Positions 1 to 7,367 of a stretch of DNA of 18,226 bases are shown here, one piece after another (the first letter of the stretch is position 1; every line of letters starts with the position of its first letter). Below the pieces are notes generated by a model. That model saw only the letters and a list, made by a program, of their open reading frames with translations, was not told the origin of the DNA and searched no databases. The position numbers and the translations under genes are program-made. The DNA comes from CAZGLR01 sp964526635 (GTDB lineage Bacteria > Zixibacteria > MSB-5A5 > GN15 > JAAZOE01): NCBI GenBank assembly GCA_964526635.1, contig CAZGLR010000068.1, positions 1-18,226 of the forward strand, written 5' to 3'.

Positions 1-94
1 CGCCAACCTGCGGATTACCCGGAGATAGGTCAATTATAAAGAGGAAAACGAAAGCCAGTAATGGTCCGAGTATGCGCCCGATTGTCTTTTTCAC
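1..94 (-). CDS. N-terminus of SLC13/DASS-like anion transporter (partial)
   Basis: The minus strand reads from a GTG at 94 to the window edge without a stop, giving 31 codons starting MKKTIGRILGPLL and running into a hydrophobic stretch, then DLSPGNPQVG. A GGGAG sits 4 bases before the GTG; the overlapping ATG at 96 is followed at once by a stop. A short basic start, one hydrophobic helix and a D-L-S-P-x-N-P-x-V turn resemble the N-terminus of sodium-coupled dicarboxylate/sulfate symporters (SLC13/DASS), where the next segment would be an A-V-A-L-W-M-A-x-W-W helix lying outside the window. That a membrane protein starts here is fairly safe; the family is inferred from about 30 residues. A TTGACT-like box with TATCAT 15 bases downstream lies upstream on the same strand (about 127-153), but the spacing is short. 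Confidence 0.55.
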   Translation of the reverse strand, partial: MKKTIGRILGPLLAFVFLFIIDLSPGNPQVG

Positions 95-308
95 ATCACT
101 CCCGGGAAATACTTTTGACGGATTCAACATGATAGTGAATGACCGTTTAAGTCAATAATATTTCCGCGTTGGAATTACCGAAAATAAACCAAGGGGTTAC
201 GCAAACAACCTCATGTGATGCGTGAGAAACCGCATGGTTACGCTATTTTGTGACGCCCAAAAATGTGGATAAGAATTAATCGTCTTCTTATAGGGCCTTA
301 ATACGGCG

Positions 309-478
309 CTTACAGAGGTTCGTAGTTTGGCTTATGAATGTTCCAATGATTGTCTCCGGGTGACCGGAGATGATCACGCTCAAGCAATCGCTTTTAGTTT
401 TGTGACCGCTGTACTTGTCCGAGTTTTTTTCCTACCGTTTCTCGTTCCCCGCCTGGCCCCGGGCGGGGAATTTTTTTA
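309..478 (+). ncRNA. Possible small RNA ending at an orphan terminator
   Basis: A strong intrinsic terminator at 445-477 points along the plus strand, yet no plausible plus-strand gene precedes it. Upstream are a weak promoter-like pair, CTTACA and TATGAA with 18-base spacing (about 313-342), and a perfect hairpin CTCCGG-GTGA-CCGGAG near 354-370. Transcription from there would give an RNA of roughly 130 nt with a hairpin at each end. The 74-codon ORF over this stretch (327-551) runs through the terminator, has no ribosome binding site and resembles nothing I know, so an untranslated RNA is likelier. This is inference from terminator and layout; I recognise no known RNA family. Confidence 0.25.
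445..477 (+). terminator. Intrinsic terminator, plus strand
   Basis: A perfect 9-bp stem (TTCCCCGCC with GGCGGGGAA), an 8-base loop and seven Ts immediately after. No T-run follows the stem on the minus strand, so it acts on plus-strand transcripts and is not the hemW terminator. Confidence 0.85.
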
Positions 479-585
479 CAGCAAAGCACGCAATATTGCA
501 CAACACTTAAGCGATGTGCTATACTGGCAATGTAAATCTTTATTGCTGTGATCTATTATTCAAGTAACAAGAGGCCGGCTGATAC

Positions 586-1745
586 CTAACTGACTATATC
601 CAGAATAATCTTATCGGCCACCAAAAAACCCGCGTCGGTCAACCGCACAAAGCCGCCCTCGCGCTGCAAATGGCCGCTTTTCAGATATGATATCACGGCC
701 TTGCTCTCGACAATTTTATGACCATCGGAACCAAAGCGGTATCTCAATGATTCCACATCGAGTCCCTCGGCGGTACGCAAAGACAGCATGACTGTCTCGA
801 TCAGGCGTTTGTTGTCGTCGAGGGGTTCGACCATGGCCACGGGTGGCCGTCCGGCGCGAAGCATTTCGATGTATTGCCGGACGTCGGCGACATTGCCATA
901 GCGGTAGCCGTGGAGGAAACCATGCCCCCCGGGTCCGAAAGCGAGGTAGGGTGTCCCGTTCCAGTAGACGTAATTATGGCGGCTGCGGTATTCATCGGGG
1001 GCGAAATTGGAGACTTCGTAGCGATGAAACCCGCGGTCGATTAACAGATGGCAGCCATATTGATACATTTTCGCCATACTGTCGTCATCAGGCAACACGA
1101 TGCTGCCATCGTCTATCTTGCGGGCCAGAACTGTGTCGGGTTCGACAGTCAGTTGATAAAACGACAGATGCCTTGGTCCCAACGCCAGGGTCCGTTCGAG
1201 GTCAAGTTTGAGATGCCGCAGCTTTTGTCCAGGAAGACCGAAGATGATATCCGCGCCGATATTTTCGAAGCCGGCCATGCGGGCCAGGTAAAACGCCCGG
1301 TAAATATCCTTGGTTGTCTGACGGCGGTTAAGTTTGCGCAAAAGCGACATATGAAACGACTGGATCCCGATGACCATACGGTTCACGCCGGCGGTATAGG
1401 CGGCCCGGGCGAAATCATCGGTCAACGTTTCGGGATTGACTTCAATCGAGAATTCATAGCCCGGGAGAAAGTTGATATATTCGCGGAGCTGTTCGACCCA
1501 GCGGCTGAGTTGATCGGCACTCAGAAGCGAGGGTGTCCCGCCGCCGATATAAATCGAGGCGATATCAATCGGCTCATAGCCGAATGATGACAAAATCATG
1601 TCGGTTTCGATCGACAGAGCGCCGAGATACTGCCGGATCAGGTCATCATCGCGGGGGATTTTATAGAAATCACAATAGCTGCAGCGGTTTTTACAAAAAG
1701 GAAAATGGACATAAAGAGAAAGTTGACCGGGCCGTGATCGTTCAT
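586..1745 (-). CDS. hemW: Radical SAM heme chaperone HemW (start apparently frameshifted)
   Basis: HemW resembles oxygen-independent coproporphyrinogen oxidase but acts as a heme chaperone. The protein shows the radical SAM cluster motif CKNRCSYCDF (C-x3-C-x2-C followed by D-F, lacking the extra Cys of true HemN), then GGGTPSLL, EVNPETL, a GIQSF segment, GADIIFGLPGQ, LSFYQLTVEPDT and a HemN C-terminal region. It lies 20 bp behind lepB on the same strand, so the two are probably cotranscribed. No ATG, GTG or TTG exists in frame between the lepB stop and the motif; the nearest in-frame ATG (1878) lies 113 bp inside lepB and encodes residues unlike the family. An ATG at 1745 is out of frame by one base. 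One extra G in the G-run near 1728-1730 would give MNDHGPGQLSLYVHFPFC and a 386-residue protein, a normal HemW length. The identification is secure; the start is not. Confidence 0.9.
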
Positions 1746-1765
1746 CGCGCGGCCGGAATATTTCT

Positions 1766-2512
1766 TCAGAGGCTCTTGCCGATGCGGCCGAGACGGAGTC
1801 GTTCGGGGAAATGGAAGAGATTATAGAAGATGACTTCGAAGGTTTCGATGACGTAAGGCGCTTTCCACTCAGGGGCATTCTTGTCCTCGGCATACGAGAA
1901 ATATACGAAAAGCGCCTTGCCCTTGATATAGCTTTTATCCAGCTCGCCCCAGAAGCGGCTGTCCTGGCTGTCGTCACGGTTATCGCCCATGACAAACACG
2001 TGATCGGGCGGGACAATCAGGGGACCATAGTTGTCCCGGGGCGACAGGGCGCCCTGTAAGGTATTGACATCGACATGTTTGGAACCCGGCGGGATGGGCG
2101 CGAGACGATTATCGACATACACGATTTTATCATAAACTTCAATAGTCTGCCCCTCAGTCGCCATGATCCGCTTGATATAATCGCGGCCGGGATCATAGGG
2201 ATTGGAAAAGACTATAATATCGCCCGGCTGAGGTTCAGACCATTTGTAGGCCAGCTTGTTGACGAAAATATAATCGCCGGTCATCAGGGTATCTTCCATT
2301 GACCCCGAGGCTACCCGGTAGGCCGAAACAACAAAAATCCGCAGAATAAGCGCGGCCAAAAGCGCAATAACGATCGTCTCGATATATTCACGAATAATCG
2401 ATTTGCCCTTGCGGCCCTTTTTGGCGGACCGGACCGGATGGATTTCCTGGCGTCCGATATTGCTGGTGTCAATATCAAGCCCGGTCGGAAGATTGAACTG
2501 GGGCTGATCCAT
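1766..2512 (-). CDS. lepB: Signal peptidase I
   Basis: Inner-membrane serine/lysine protease that removes signal peptides from exported proteins. The 248-residue product has a basic cytoplasmic N-terminus (about 1-40), one membrane helix (about 41-63), then the catalytic motif SGSMEDTL with the nucleophile at Ser71, DYIKRIMATEG with the general base at Lys114, and box E GDNRDDSQDSRFWG (176-189). This Ser/Lys pair matches Ser90/Lys145 of the E. coli enzyme. A single N-terminal helix is the form common outside the enterobacteria. The ATG at 2512 has only a poor ribosome binding site (GTGTAAGTG). The gene ends 20 bp before the likely hemW start, suggesting an operon. No promoter was recognised upstream. 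Confidence 0.95.
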   Translation of the reverse strand: MDQPQFNLPTGLDIDTSNIGRQEIHPVRSAKKGRKGKSIIREYIETIVIALLAALILRIFVVSAYRVASGSMEDTLMTGDYIFVNKLAYKWSEPQPGDIIVFSNPYDPGRDYIKRIMATEGQTIEVYDKIVYVDNRLAPIPPGSKHVDVNTLQGALSPRDNYGPLIVPPDHVFVMGDNRDDSQDSRFWGELDKSYIKGKALFVYFSYAEDKNAPEWKAPYVIETFEVIFYNLFHFPERLRLGRIGKSL

Positions 2513-2896
2513 ACACTTACACTATCGGCCGGGCGAGGAAATTCATTTAGCATATTTCGACATACAGGCTTTGCCTCTGTCATTTGGAGTGACCTTTTTC
2601 CGGTATATATGCTCCGGATTTATCTTTAAGGATATCGCCATCTGATCGTCATAGATATTTACCGGGGCAATCTTCAGCGACATCTTACACTTCGCAGGGC
2701 TCCTTTTGAGGGACATCTTTCTGACATACCCGTACCCTACTCCGGCGTCCTGGTGGGCTTTAATTACACTGCCCGCACCCGGCAGGGTGTGGCTTACAGG
2801 CCAAAGGCAACATAGCTCAACGAACAAATAAACCCACGACTCCGCAGCAAAAAGCTGCTCCGTAGTGGGCGACCCGCAACCCGGCGACTGGATTCA
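2513..2896. other. Non-coding spacer between divergent lepB and kdsA
   Basis: This 384-bp stretch separates divergent genes and should hold both promoters, but I find no good -35/-10 pair. On the minus strand, 2590-2720 contains three degenerate short repeats (related ATGTCCCTCAAAAGG / ATGTCGCTGAAGATT / ATATCCTTAAAGATA segments); they fall in a 94-codon ORF with a repetitive, lysine-rich, implausible product. A CACCC-GGCA-GGGTG hairpin lies at about 2777-2790, and 2806-2873 is a copy of a dispersed repeat described separately. Confidence 0.6.
2806..2873 (+). repeat. Dispersed hairpin repeat, copy 1 (68 bp)
   Basis: This segment matches the reverse complement of 14844-14909. The first 14 bases (GGCAACATAGCTCA), the central TAAACCCACGA and TCCGCAGC, and the last 15 bases (TCCGTAGTGGGCGAC) are identical; only a few linker bases and an 8-10-base loop differ. 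The right half can fold: CCCAC pairs with GTGGG and an inner GCAGC-AAAAA-GCTGC hairpin caps it. It lies just upstream of kdsA. No coding potential is evident. Confidence 0.85.
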
Positions 2897-2983
2897 ATGT
2901 TAAAATACCACCTACCGCCCCATGTCACAAACCCCAAATCTCCCATTGCCAGCACCCGCCTTTACGGCTATATTCCATCCACT

Positions 2984-3778
2984 ATGGCCAGCGCAATAGA
3001 TAATATCGGCATCGGCAAAAACTTCTTCCTCATCGCCGGCAATTGTGTTGTTGAAAACGAAACCATCACCATGCAAACCGCCGAATTCCTCAAAGAACTC
3101 GGCACCCGTCTGAATATTCCGGTGGTCTACAAATCATCGTATCGCAAGGCCAACCGAACGTCATCCGCTTCGTTCGAAACGATTGGCGACGAGACCGCTA
3201 TTGCCATCCTTTCCAAAGTCAAGGCCGAATTCGACATGCCGCTTCTGACCGATATCCATGAAACCACCGATATCGAAATGGTTACTGATATTGACATTCT
3301 CCAGATCCCGGCCTTTTTGTGCCGTCAAACCGAATTGATTCGCGCTGCCGCCAAAACCGGTAAATGGGTTAACATCAAGAAGGGCCAGTTCTTAGCGCCC
3401 GAACAAATGAAACAGGCGGCAGAAAAAGCCACCGCACACAACAACCCCAGAATCATCCTGACCGAGCGCGGCACGACTTTCGGCTACAACAACCTGGTCG
3501 TTGATTTTCGCAGCCTGCCGATCATGCGTTCCTATGGCTACCCGGTCGTTTTCGATGCCACCCACTCCGTCCAGCGCCCCAGTGCCCTGGCTACTTCATC
3601 CGGCGGCGATCGCCAGTATATCATTCCGCTGGCCCGCGCCGCGGCGGCGGTTGGTATCGACGGCCTCTTCGTGGAAACTCACCCCGATCCCGACACCGCC
3701 AAATCCGACGCCGCCACTCAGTTGCCGCTGGCTGCTATGCCCAAACTGCTCGAAGAAATCTTAAATATTATCAGATAA
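2984..3778 (+). CDS. kdsA: 3-deoxy-D-manno-octulosonate 8-phosphate synthase (metal-dependent class)
   Basis: Condenses phosphoenolpyruvate with arabinose-5-phosphate to give Kdo-8-phosphate, a cytoplasmic step of LPS inner-core synthesis. From the ATG at 2984 the protein is 264 residues, the usual length; the frame is open back to an ATG at 2897, but those 29 residues (MLKYHLPPHV...) resemble nothing in the family. Motifs include KANRTS, LTDIHE, QIPAFLCRQT, NIKKGQFLAP, LTERGTTFGYNNLVVDFRS, FDATHSVQ, ETHPDP and KSDAATQLPL. Cys21, His194, Glu231 and Asp242 align with the metal ligands of the Aquifex enzyme (Cys11, His185, Glu222, Asp233), placing it in the metal-dependent class. Oddly, the usual A-G-P-C reads A-G-N-C. 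First gene of a four-gene operon; kdsC follows after 9 bp. Confidence 0.95.
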   Translation: MASAIDNIGIGKNFFLIAGNCVVENETITMQTAEFLKELGTRLNIPVVYKSSYRKANRTSSASFETIGDETAIAILSKVKAEFDMPLLTDIHETTDIEMVTDIDILQIPAFLCRQTELIRAAAKTGKWVNIKKGQFLAPEQMKQAAEKATAHNNPRIILTERGTTFGYNNLVVDFRSLPIMRSYGYPVVFDATHSVQRPSALATSSGGDRQYIIPLARAAAAVGIDGLFVETHPDPDTAKSDAATQLPLAAMPKLLEEILNIIR

Positions 3779-3787
3779 AGACGTGAT

Positions 3788-4351
3788 ATGCCTCAAAAGA
3801 AATCAAAAAAAACGAAACACCTGAGCAAATCGACTATCGCCAAAAAACTGGCTAAGTTAAAAGCGCTGATACTTGATGTCGATGGCGTCCTGACCGACGA
3901 TTGCCTTTATATCGGGGCCGATGGCTTCGAACTCAAACGCTTCAATATTGCCGATGGCCTGTCCATGGCACTCGCCCTGCGCGCCGGACTTGAAATTATC
4001 ATCATGTCCAACCGGCCCTCGGAAGCCACCGTCACCCGCATGAAAGATTTGGGCGTGCGGCACGTCATCCAGGCCCGTGGCAATAAAGCCCGGCTGGTGA
4101 GGGAATATCTTGACAACGAGGGCATCGATCTCGATTACAGCGAATGTGCCTTCATGGGTAACGATATCCTTGACATCCCCCTGGCCCAACAGGTCGCTGT
4201 CGGTCTGGCGGTCAACGACGCCTATCCCGATCTGAAAGACGCAGTCGCCTATGTGACCGATAAAAAGGGCGGCTATGGCGCTGTCCGTGAAATAATCGAC
4301 CTGTATTTCAAAGGTCGCAAACTCGATCCGATGGACTTGTTAAAAAAATGA
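3788..4351 (+). CDS. kdsC: 3-deoxy-D-manno-octulosonate 8-phosphate phosphatase
   Basis: HAD-superfamily phosphatase that hydrolyses Kdo-8-phosphate to Kdo. The 187-residue protein has HAD motif I DVDGVLTD (nucleophile Asp30, acid/base Asp32), motif II MSNRPSE (Ser74), Lys100 in the ARGNKARL segment and motif IV GNDILDIP (Asp126, Asp129). It is the capless, tetrameric C0 type by length. The first about 22 residues are lysine-rich and longer than in many homologues; a later start is possible but no internal ATG fits before motif I. It sits 9 bp after kdsA and overlaps kdsD by four bases (ATGA), implying translational coupling. Confidence 0.95.
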   Translation: MPQKKSKKTKHLSKSTIAKKLAKLKALILDVDGVLTDDCLYIGADGFELKRFNIADGLSMALALRAGLEIIIMSNRPSEATVTRMKDLGVRHVIQARGNKARLVREYLDNEGIDLDYSECAFMGNDILDIPLAQQVAVGLAVNDAYPDLKDAVAYVTDKKGGYGAVREIIDLYFKGRKLDPMDLLKK

Positions 4352-5307
4352 TCCGCGAAATCGCCCGCGATGTGATCAAACGGGAAGCCGAAGCGGTCGC
4401 CGGGCTTCTACAACGGCTCGACCAATCATTCGATGATGCCGTCCAGGCGATCGTCGAAACCGAGGGGCGCGTTATAGTTACCGGCATGGGCAAGTCCGGA
4501 ATTATCGGTAAAAAAATCGCCGCGACGTTATCATCAACAGGTACTCCTGCCATGTTTCTGCATCCGGCCGAAGCTTTCCATGGCGATCTTGGTATTGTCA
4601 CCCGTCGCGATATTGTCCTGGCCATCTCCAAATCCGGTGACACCGAAGAACTGGCGCAACTGATGCCGGCCTTCAAACGCCTCGGTATCAAAATCATCCT
4701 GCTGACCGGGCGGATCGCCTGCTCACTCGCCGGTCGCTGCGATTTCGTCATCGACTGCGGCGTTTCGGTCGAGGCTGAACCAAGTAACATGATCCCGACA
4801 GCATCATCGACCGCGGCATTGGTCATGGGCGATGCTATCGCTATCGCCCTTTTTCGTCTTCGTGGTTTCTCCACCGAGGATTTTGCCCATCTGCATCCCG
4901 GCGGGGCACTGGGACGGCGCCTGCTGATACGCGTTTCCGACATCATGCACACCGGCGATGCTATGCCGGTCATTGAACGCAGCGCCACTGTTCAGGAGAC
5001 CCTGATGACCATGTCACGGGGACGGCTCGGGATGGCGATAGTCGTCAACGACGATCACCGTCTGGCCGGCGTCTTCACCGATGGCGACCTGCGGCGCCTG
5101 TCGGAAAAGGACAGAAATTTCCTTTCCTATCGTATCGAGGATGTCATGACCCCGAATCCCCGAACTATCAAAAGCGATGCTATCCTCGATGAAGTTCTTG
5201 CCCTCTGCGAAAAACACAAAATCACCGTGCTGATCGTGGCCGATTCCGACAACAAACCCATCGGCGTTATTCATCTTCACGATATCCTGCAGTCCAAGCT
5301 CGTCTGA
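4348..5307 (+). CDS. kdsD: Arabinose-5-phosphate isomerase, KpsF/GutQ family
   Basis: Interconverts ribulose-5-phosphate and arabinose-5-phosphate, supplying the KdsA substrate. The 319-residue protein has an N-terminal SIS sugar-isomerase domain (about 38-170) with GMGKSGIIGKK, FHGDLG, ISKSGDTEE and PTASSTAA, the linker HPGGALGRRL, then two CBS domains (about 205-262 and 267-319) with VFTDGDLRR and VIHLHDIL. Length and domain order are those of KdsD/KpsF. Its start codon overlaps the kdsC stop, so it is part of the same transcript. The Kdo context supports KdsD rather than GutQ. Confidence 0.95.
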   Translation: MIREIARDVIKREAEAVAGLLQRLDQSFDDAVQAIVETEGRVIVTGMGKSGIIGKKIAATLSSTGTPAMFLHPAEAFHGDLGIVTRRDIVLAISKSGDTEELAQLMPAFKRLGIKIILLTGRIACSLAGRCDFVIDCGVSVEAEPSNMIPTASSTAALVMGDAIAIALFRLRGFSTEDFAHLHPGGALGRRLLIRVSDIMHTGDAMPVIERSATVQETLMTMSRGRLGMAIVVNDDHRLAGVFTDGDLRRLSEKDRNFLSYRIEDVMTPNPRTIKSDAILDEVLALCEKHKITVLIVADSDNKPIGVIHLHDILQSKLV

Positions 5308-5319
5308 TAATTGCTGCCT

Positions 5320-6255
5320 ATGGCTAAAAAGTTCAAAAACACGATTATTTACTACGGCGCCCGCGTATTGATGGCTGTTGTCAATTTTCTGCCGCGACGA
5401 TTGTGTCTTTTTGTCGGAAATATTCTGGGATGGATGGCCTTTCAACTTATGGGCAAAGTCCGCTTTAAAGCCCTCAACAACCTCGAACGGGCCTGGGGCA
5501 ATAAACTGACCTTTCGCGAAAAATCTGGTATCGCCCGTCGTTGTTTTATCAACTACGGTCGCTCCGCATTGGATATCATGCGCATTCAGCATCATTACGA
5601 CCAGATTAAGCCCAACATCGAAGTCGAGGGATTGCATCATTTCGTCAATGCGTATGAACGGGGCCGGGGCATTATCGGCTTCACCGGCCATATCGGCAAT
5701 TTCGAACTTCTGGCCGCCTATGTCGCCCGCGAAGGGTATAAAACCGCTGTCATCGGCCGGGAACTGTATGACAAACGGCTCGATCGCCTGCTGGTACAAA
5801 ACCGTGAGGCAATGGGCATGGTCAACGTCTATTCCAGCAGCTCGCCCAAAAAAATCCTCGATCTGCTCCGCCGGGGATTTGTCTTCGGTATCCTGATCGA
5901 TACCGATTCCTTCCGAGTGGCCGGCGAAATGATGCCGTTTTTCGGCCGCCCGGCCAAAACACCGATCGCCCCGACCCAGCTTGGCCTGGCCGCCAAAGCT
6001 GCCTTTGTGCCATCGTATTGCCTCTGCCTGCCCGACGGCCGCTATAAAATCGTTTTTGAAGAAGAACTTGTTCCGGATTCTTATGACCGCAGCCGCGAGA
6101 ATGTTTATCGTTTCACCTGCCGCATGAATACCGTCCTGGAGAAAATCATACGGCGTTATCCCGATCAATGGATATGGATGCACAACCGCTGGCACAATCG
6201 CCCCGATAATCAGGGCAAAGAATTCCTGCGCTCGATGGGCTACGGCGTCAAATAA
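5320..6255 (+). CDS. Lysophospholipid acyltransferase family protein (LpxL/HtrB-like)
   Basis: Likely transfers a fatty acyl chain to a Kdo-containing lipid A precursor at the inner membrane. From the ATG at 5320 (12 bp after the kdsD stop) the protein is 311 residues; an in-frame TTG at 5311 is a less likely start. It shows an amphipathic or hydrophobic N-terminus, the catalytic H-x4-E motif in GHIGNFE (His124, Glu129), an IDTDS segment, MMPFFGRPAKTP, and a C-terminal RYPDQWIWMHNRWHNRP block typical of LpxL/LpxM/HtrB proteins. Position after kdsACD fits a late acyltransferase, but the acyl donor and position (LpxL or LpxM role) cannot be read from sequence. It ends 5 bp from the stop of the convergent radical SAM gene, leaving no room for a terminator between them. 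Confidence 0.88.
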   Translation: MAKKFKNTIIYYGARVLMAVVNFLPRRLCLFVGNILGWMAFQLMGKVRFKALNNLERAWGNKLTFREKSGIARRCFINYGRSALDIMRIQHHYDQIKPNIEVEGLHHFVNAYERGRGIIGFTGHIGNFELLAAYVAREGYKTAVIGRELYDKRLDRLLVQNREAMGMVNVYSSSSPKKILDLLRRGFVFGILIDTDSFRVAGEMMPFFGRPAKTPIAPTQLGLAAKAAFVPSYCLCLPDGRYKIVFEEELVPDSYDRSRENVYRFTCRMNTVLEKIIRRYPDQWIWMHNRWHNRPDNQGKEFLRSMGYGVK

Positions 6256-6260
6256 TCAAT

Positions 6261-7040
6261 CTATCTTTTTTGCGGATAATACGCTTTCGTGGAAATTCCG
6301 GTCTCGCGCATACATCGCTGTGCAACCGCGTCCAGTATCTCCGGCGGCACCAGCCTTATACCTTTGGCCGGTACCGGCCTGTCGATCGAATAAATATGCA
6401 CCTCGCGCGGCGCAATTTTCCGCACCTGAATCATCCACGCCGCCAGGTTGGCTTCATCAATACTGCTCGGGTCGCCATCGATCATCAGTGTCTGTAGAAT
6501 GATGCTTTCAAGCTGCGATAATTTTTCGACGATTTCGTTAAACGATACACCCTCAACCGGGCGATTGATCTGCTCGAACAATTCCGGCGTCCCGGCATCC
6601 AGCTTGAACATCGGGTAATCAATACTGCGCACGGCCGCCAGGACATCATCGCGATACAACCCGGTTGCATTCGAGAGAAGCCCCAGCTTTACTTCAGGAC
6701 GGTATTCATCGCGAAGCCGCCGCATCTCAGCTACCATTGCCGGAAAATCCGGATGCAGTGTCGGCTCACCATTGCCGGAAAATGTCACATAATCAAAATC
6801 CAGATCAGAGATCATCACCTGCTCGACCTCATGGCTAATCTCATTGACCGCGGGCAATTCCTCGCGATATGGCTCCAGATCCAGTGCCTGCCGTTTGGTC
6901 CAGCCATAATGACAATAGATACAATTAAAGCTGCACAACTTGCTTTTGCGCGGTGACAAATTTATCCCCAGCGACCGCCCCAGCCGACGGGATTCGACGG
7001 GGCCATAGAGCAATCCCGATTGCAATTTATAGACAGACAT
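6261..7040 (-). CDS. Radical SAM protein, COG0731 (wyosine-synthase-like) type
   Basis: A 259-residue radical SAM enzyme. The cluster motif is CSFNCIYC (Cys36, Cys40, Cys43), preceded by the subfamily segment YGPVESRRLGRSLGIN and followed by FSGNGEPTLHPDF (GGEP-like) and LLSNATGLY. This pattern is the bacterial group related to TYW1-type tRNA wyosine enzymes, whose bacterial function is, as far as I know, unassigned. I chose the ATG at 7040 because AGGT lies 8 bases upstream and MSVYKLQSGLLYGPV is the usual family start; the frame is open a further 71 codons to 7253, but that extension looks like translated spacer. It is a single gene, convergent with the LPS operon. The stop is TAG at 6261-6263. 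Confidence 0.85.
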   Translation of the reverse strand: MSVYKLQSGLLYGPVESRRLGRSLGINLSPRKSKLCSFNCIYCHYGWTKRQALDLEPYREELPAVNEISHEVEQVMISDLDFDYVTFSGNGEPTLHPDFPAMVAEMRRLRDEYRPEVKLGLLSNATGLYRDDVLAAVRSIDYPMFKLDAGTPELFEQINRPVEGVSFNEIVEKLSQLESIILQTLMIDGDPSSIDEANLAAWMIQVRKIAPREVHIYSIDRPVPAKGIRLVPPEILDAVAQRCMRETGISTKAYYPQKR

Positions 7041-7367
7041 GATATCGACCTCACATACCTTCCACCGTATTCTCACATCTACTTCACATGTACCTCGCCC
7101 GGTATACGCCTCCATTACCTTATACCAAAATCCCCACCGGCGCAAGAGTCGGCGGTATATTAAACAGAATAACCACAACGCAAGAGGGCGGACCAGCGTC
7201 CCTATTACGGGGTCTCCGAAAGGGCGAAACCAGGGTAGCGGTAAAATGTACACCCGGGTACCCCGCCCGAAGCATCCAGTTTAAAAAGTCACCGGCACAT
7301 GGGTTTTTACTGAAGCCGCCCTGAAGATATCCGGTATTCTATAAAAACGGCTTAATGGGTACGAATA
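7041..7367. other. Spacer between divergent genes; no gene or known RNA recognised
   Basis: 327 bp between the radical SAM gene (-) and the receiver gene (+). The segment at about 7175-7295 is G+C-rich and could fold, with GTCCC/GGGGTC and CACCCGGGTACC-like elements; the last loosely resembles part of the repeat unit at 14699-14725. Two overlapping plus-strand ORFs of about 80 codons have no recognisable product. I tried to match it to a c-di-GMP-I riboswitch because of ACGCAAGAG and GGGTAGCGG, but the core is not conserved. No confident promoter. Confidence 0.4.

Noticed and set aside
327..551. 74-codon plus-strand ORF
   Set aside because: It reads through a strong intrinsic terminator, has no ribosome binding site and has no recognisable product.
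2543..2827. 94-codon minus-strand ORF upstream of lepB
   Set aside because: Repetitive lysine-rich product with no family resemblance, running into the dispersed repeat; more likely spacer.
5014..6195. 393-codon minus-strand ORF opposite kdsD and the acyltransferase
   Set aside because: Antisense shadow; both plus-strand genes show clear family motifs across the whole stretch.
7175..7295. c-di-GMP-I riboswitch upstream of the receiver gene
   Set aside because: ACGCAAGAG and GGGTAGCGG suggested it, but the conserved core and stem order cannot be matched.
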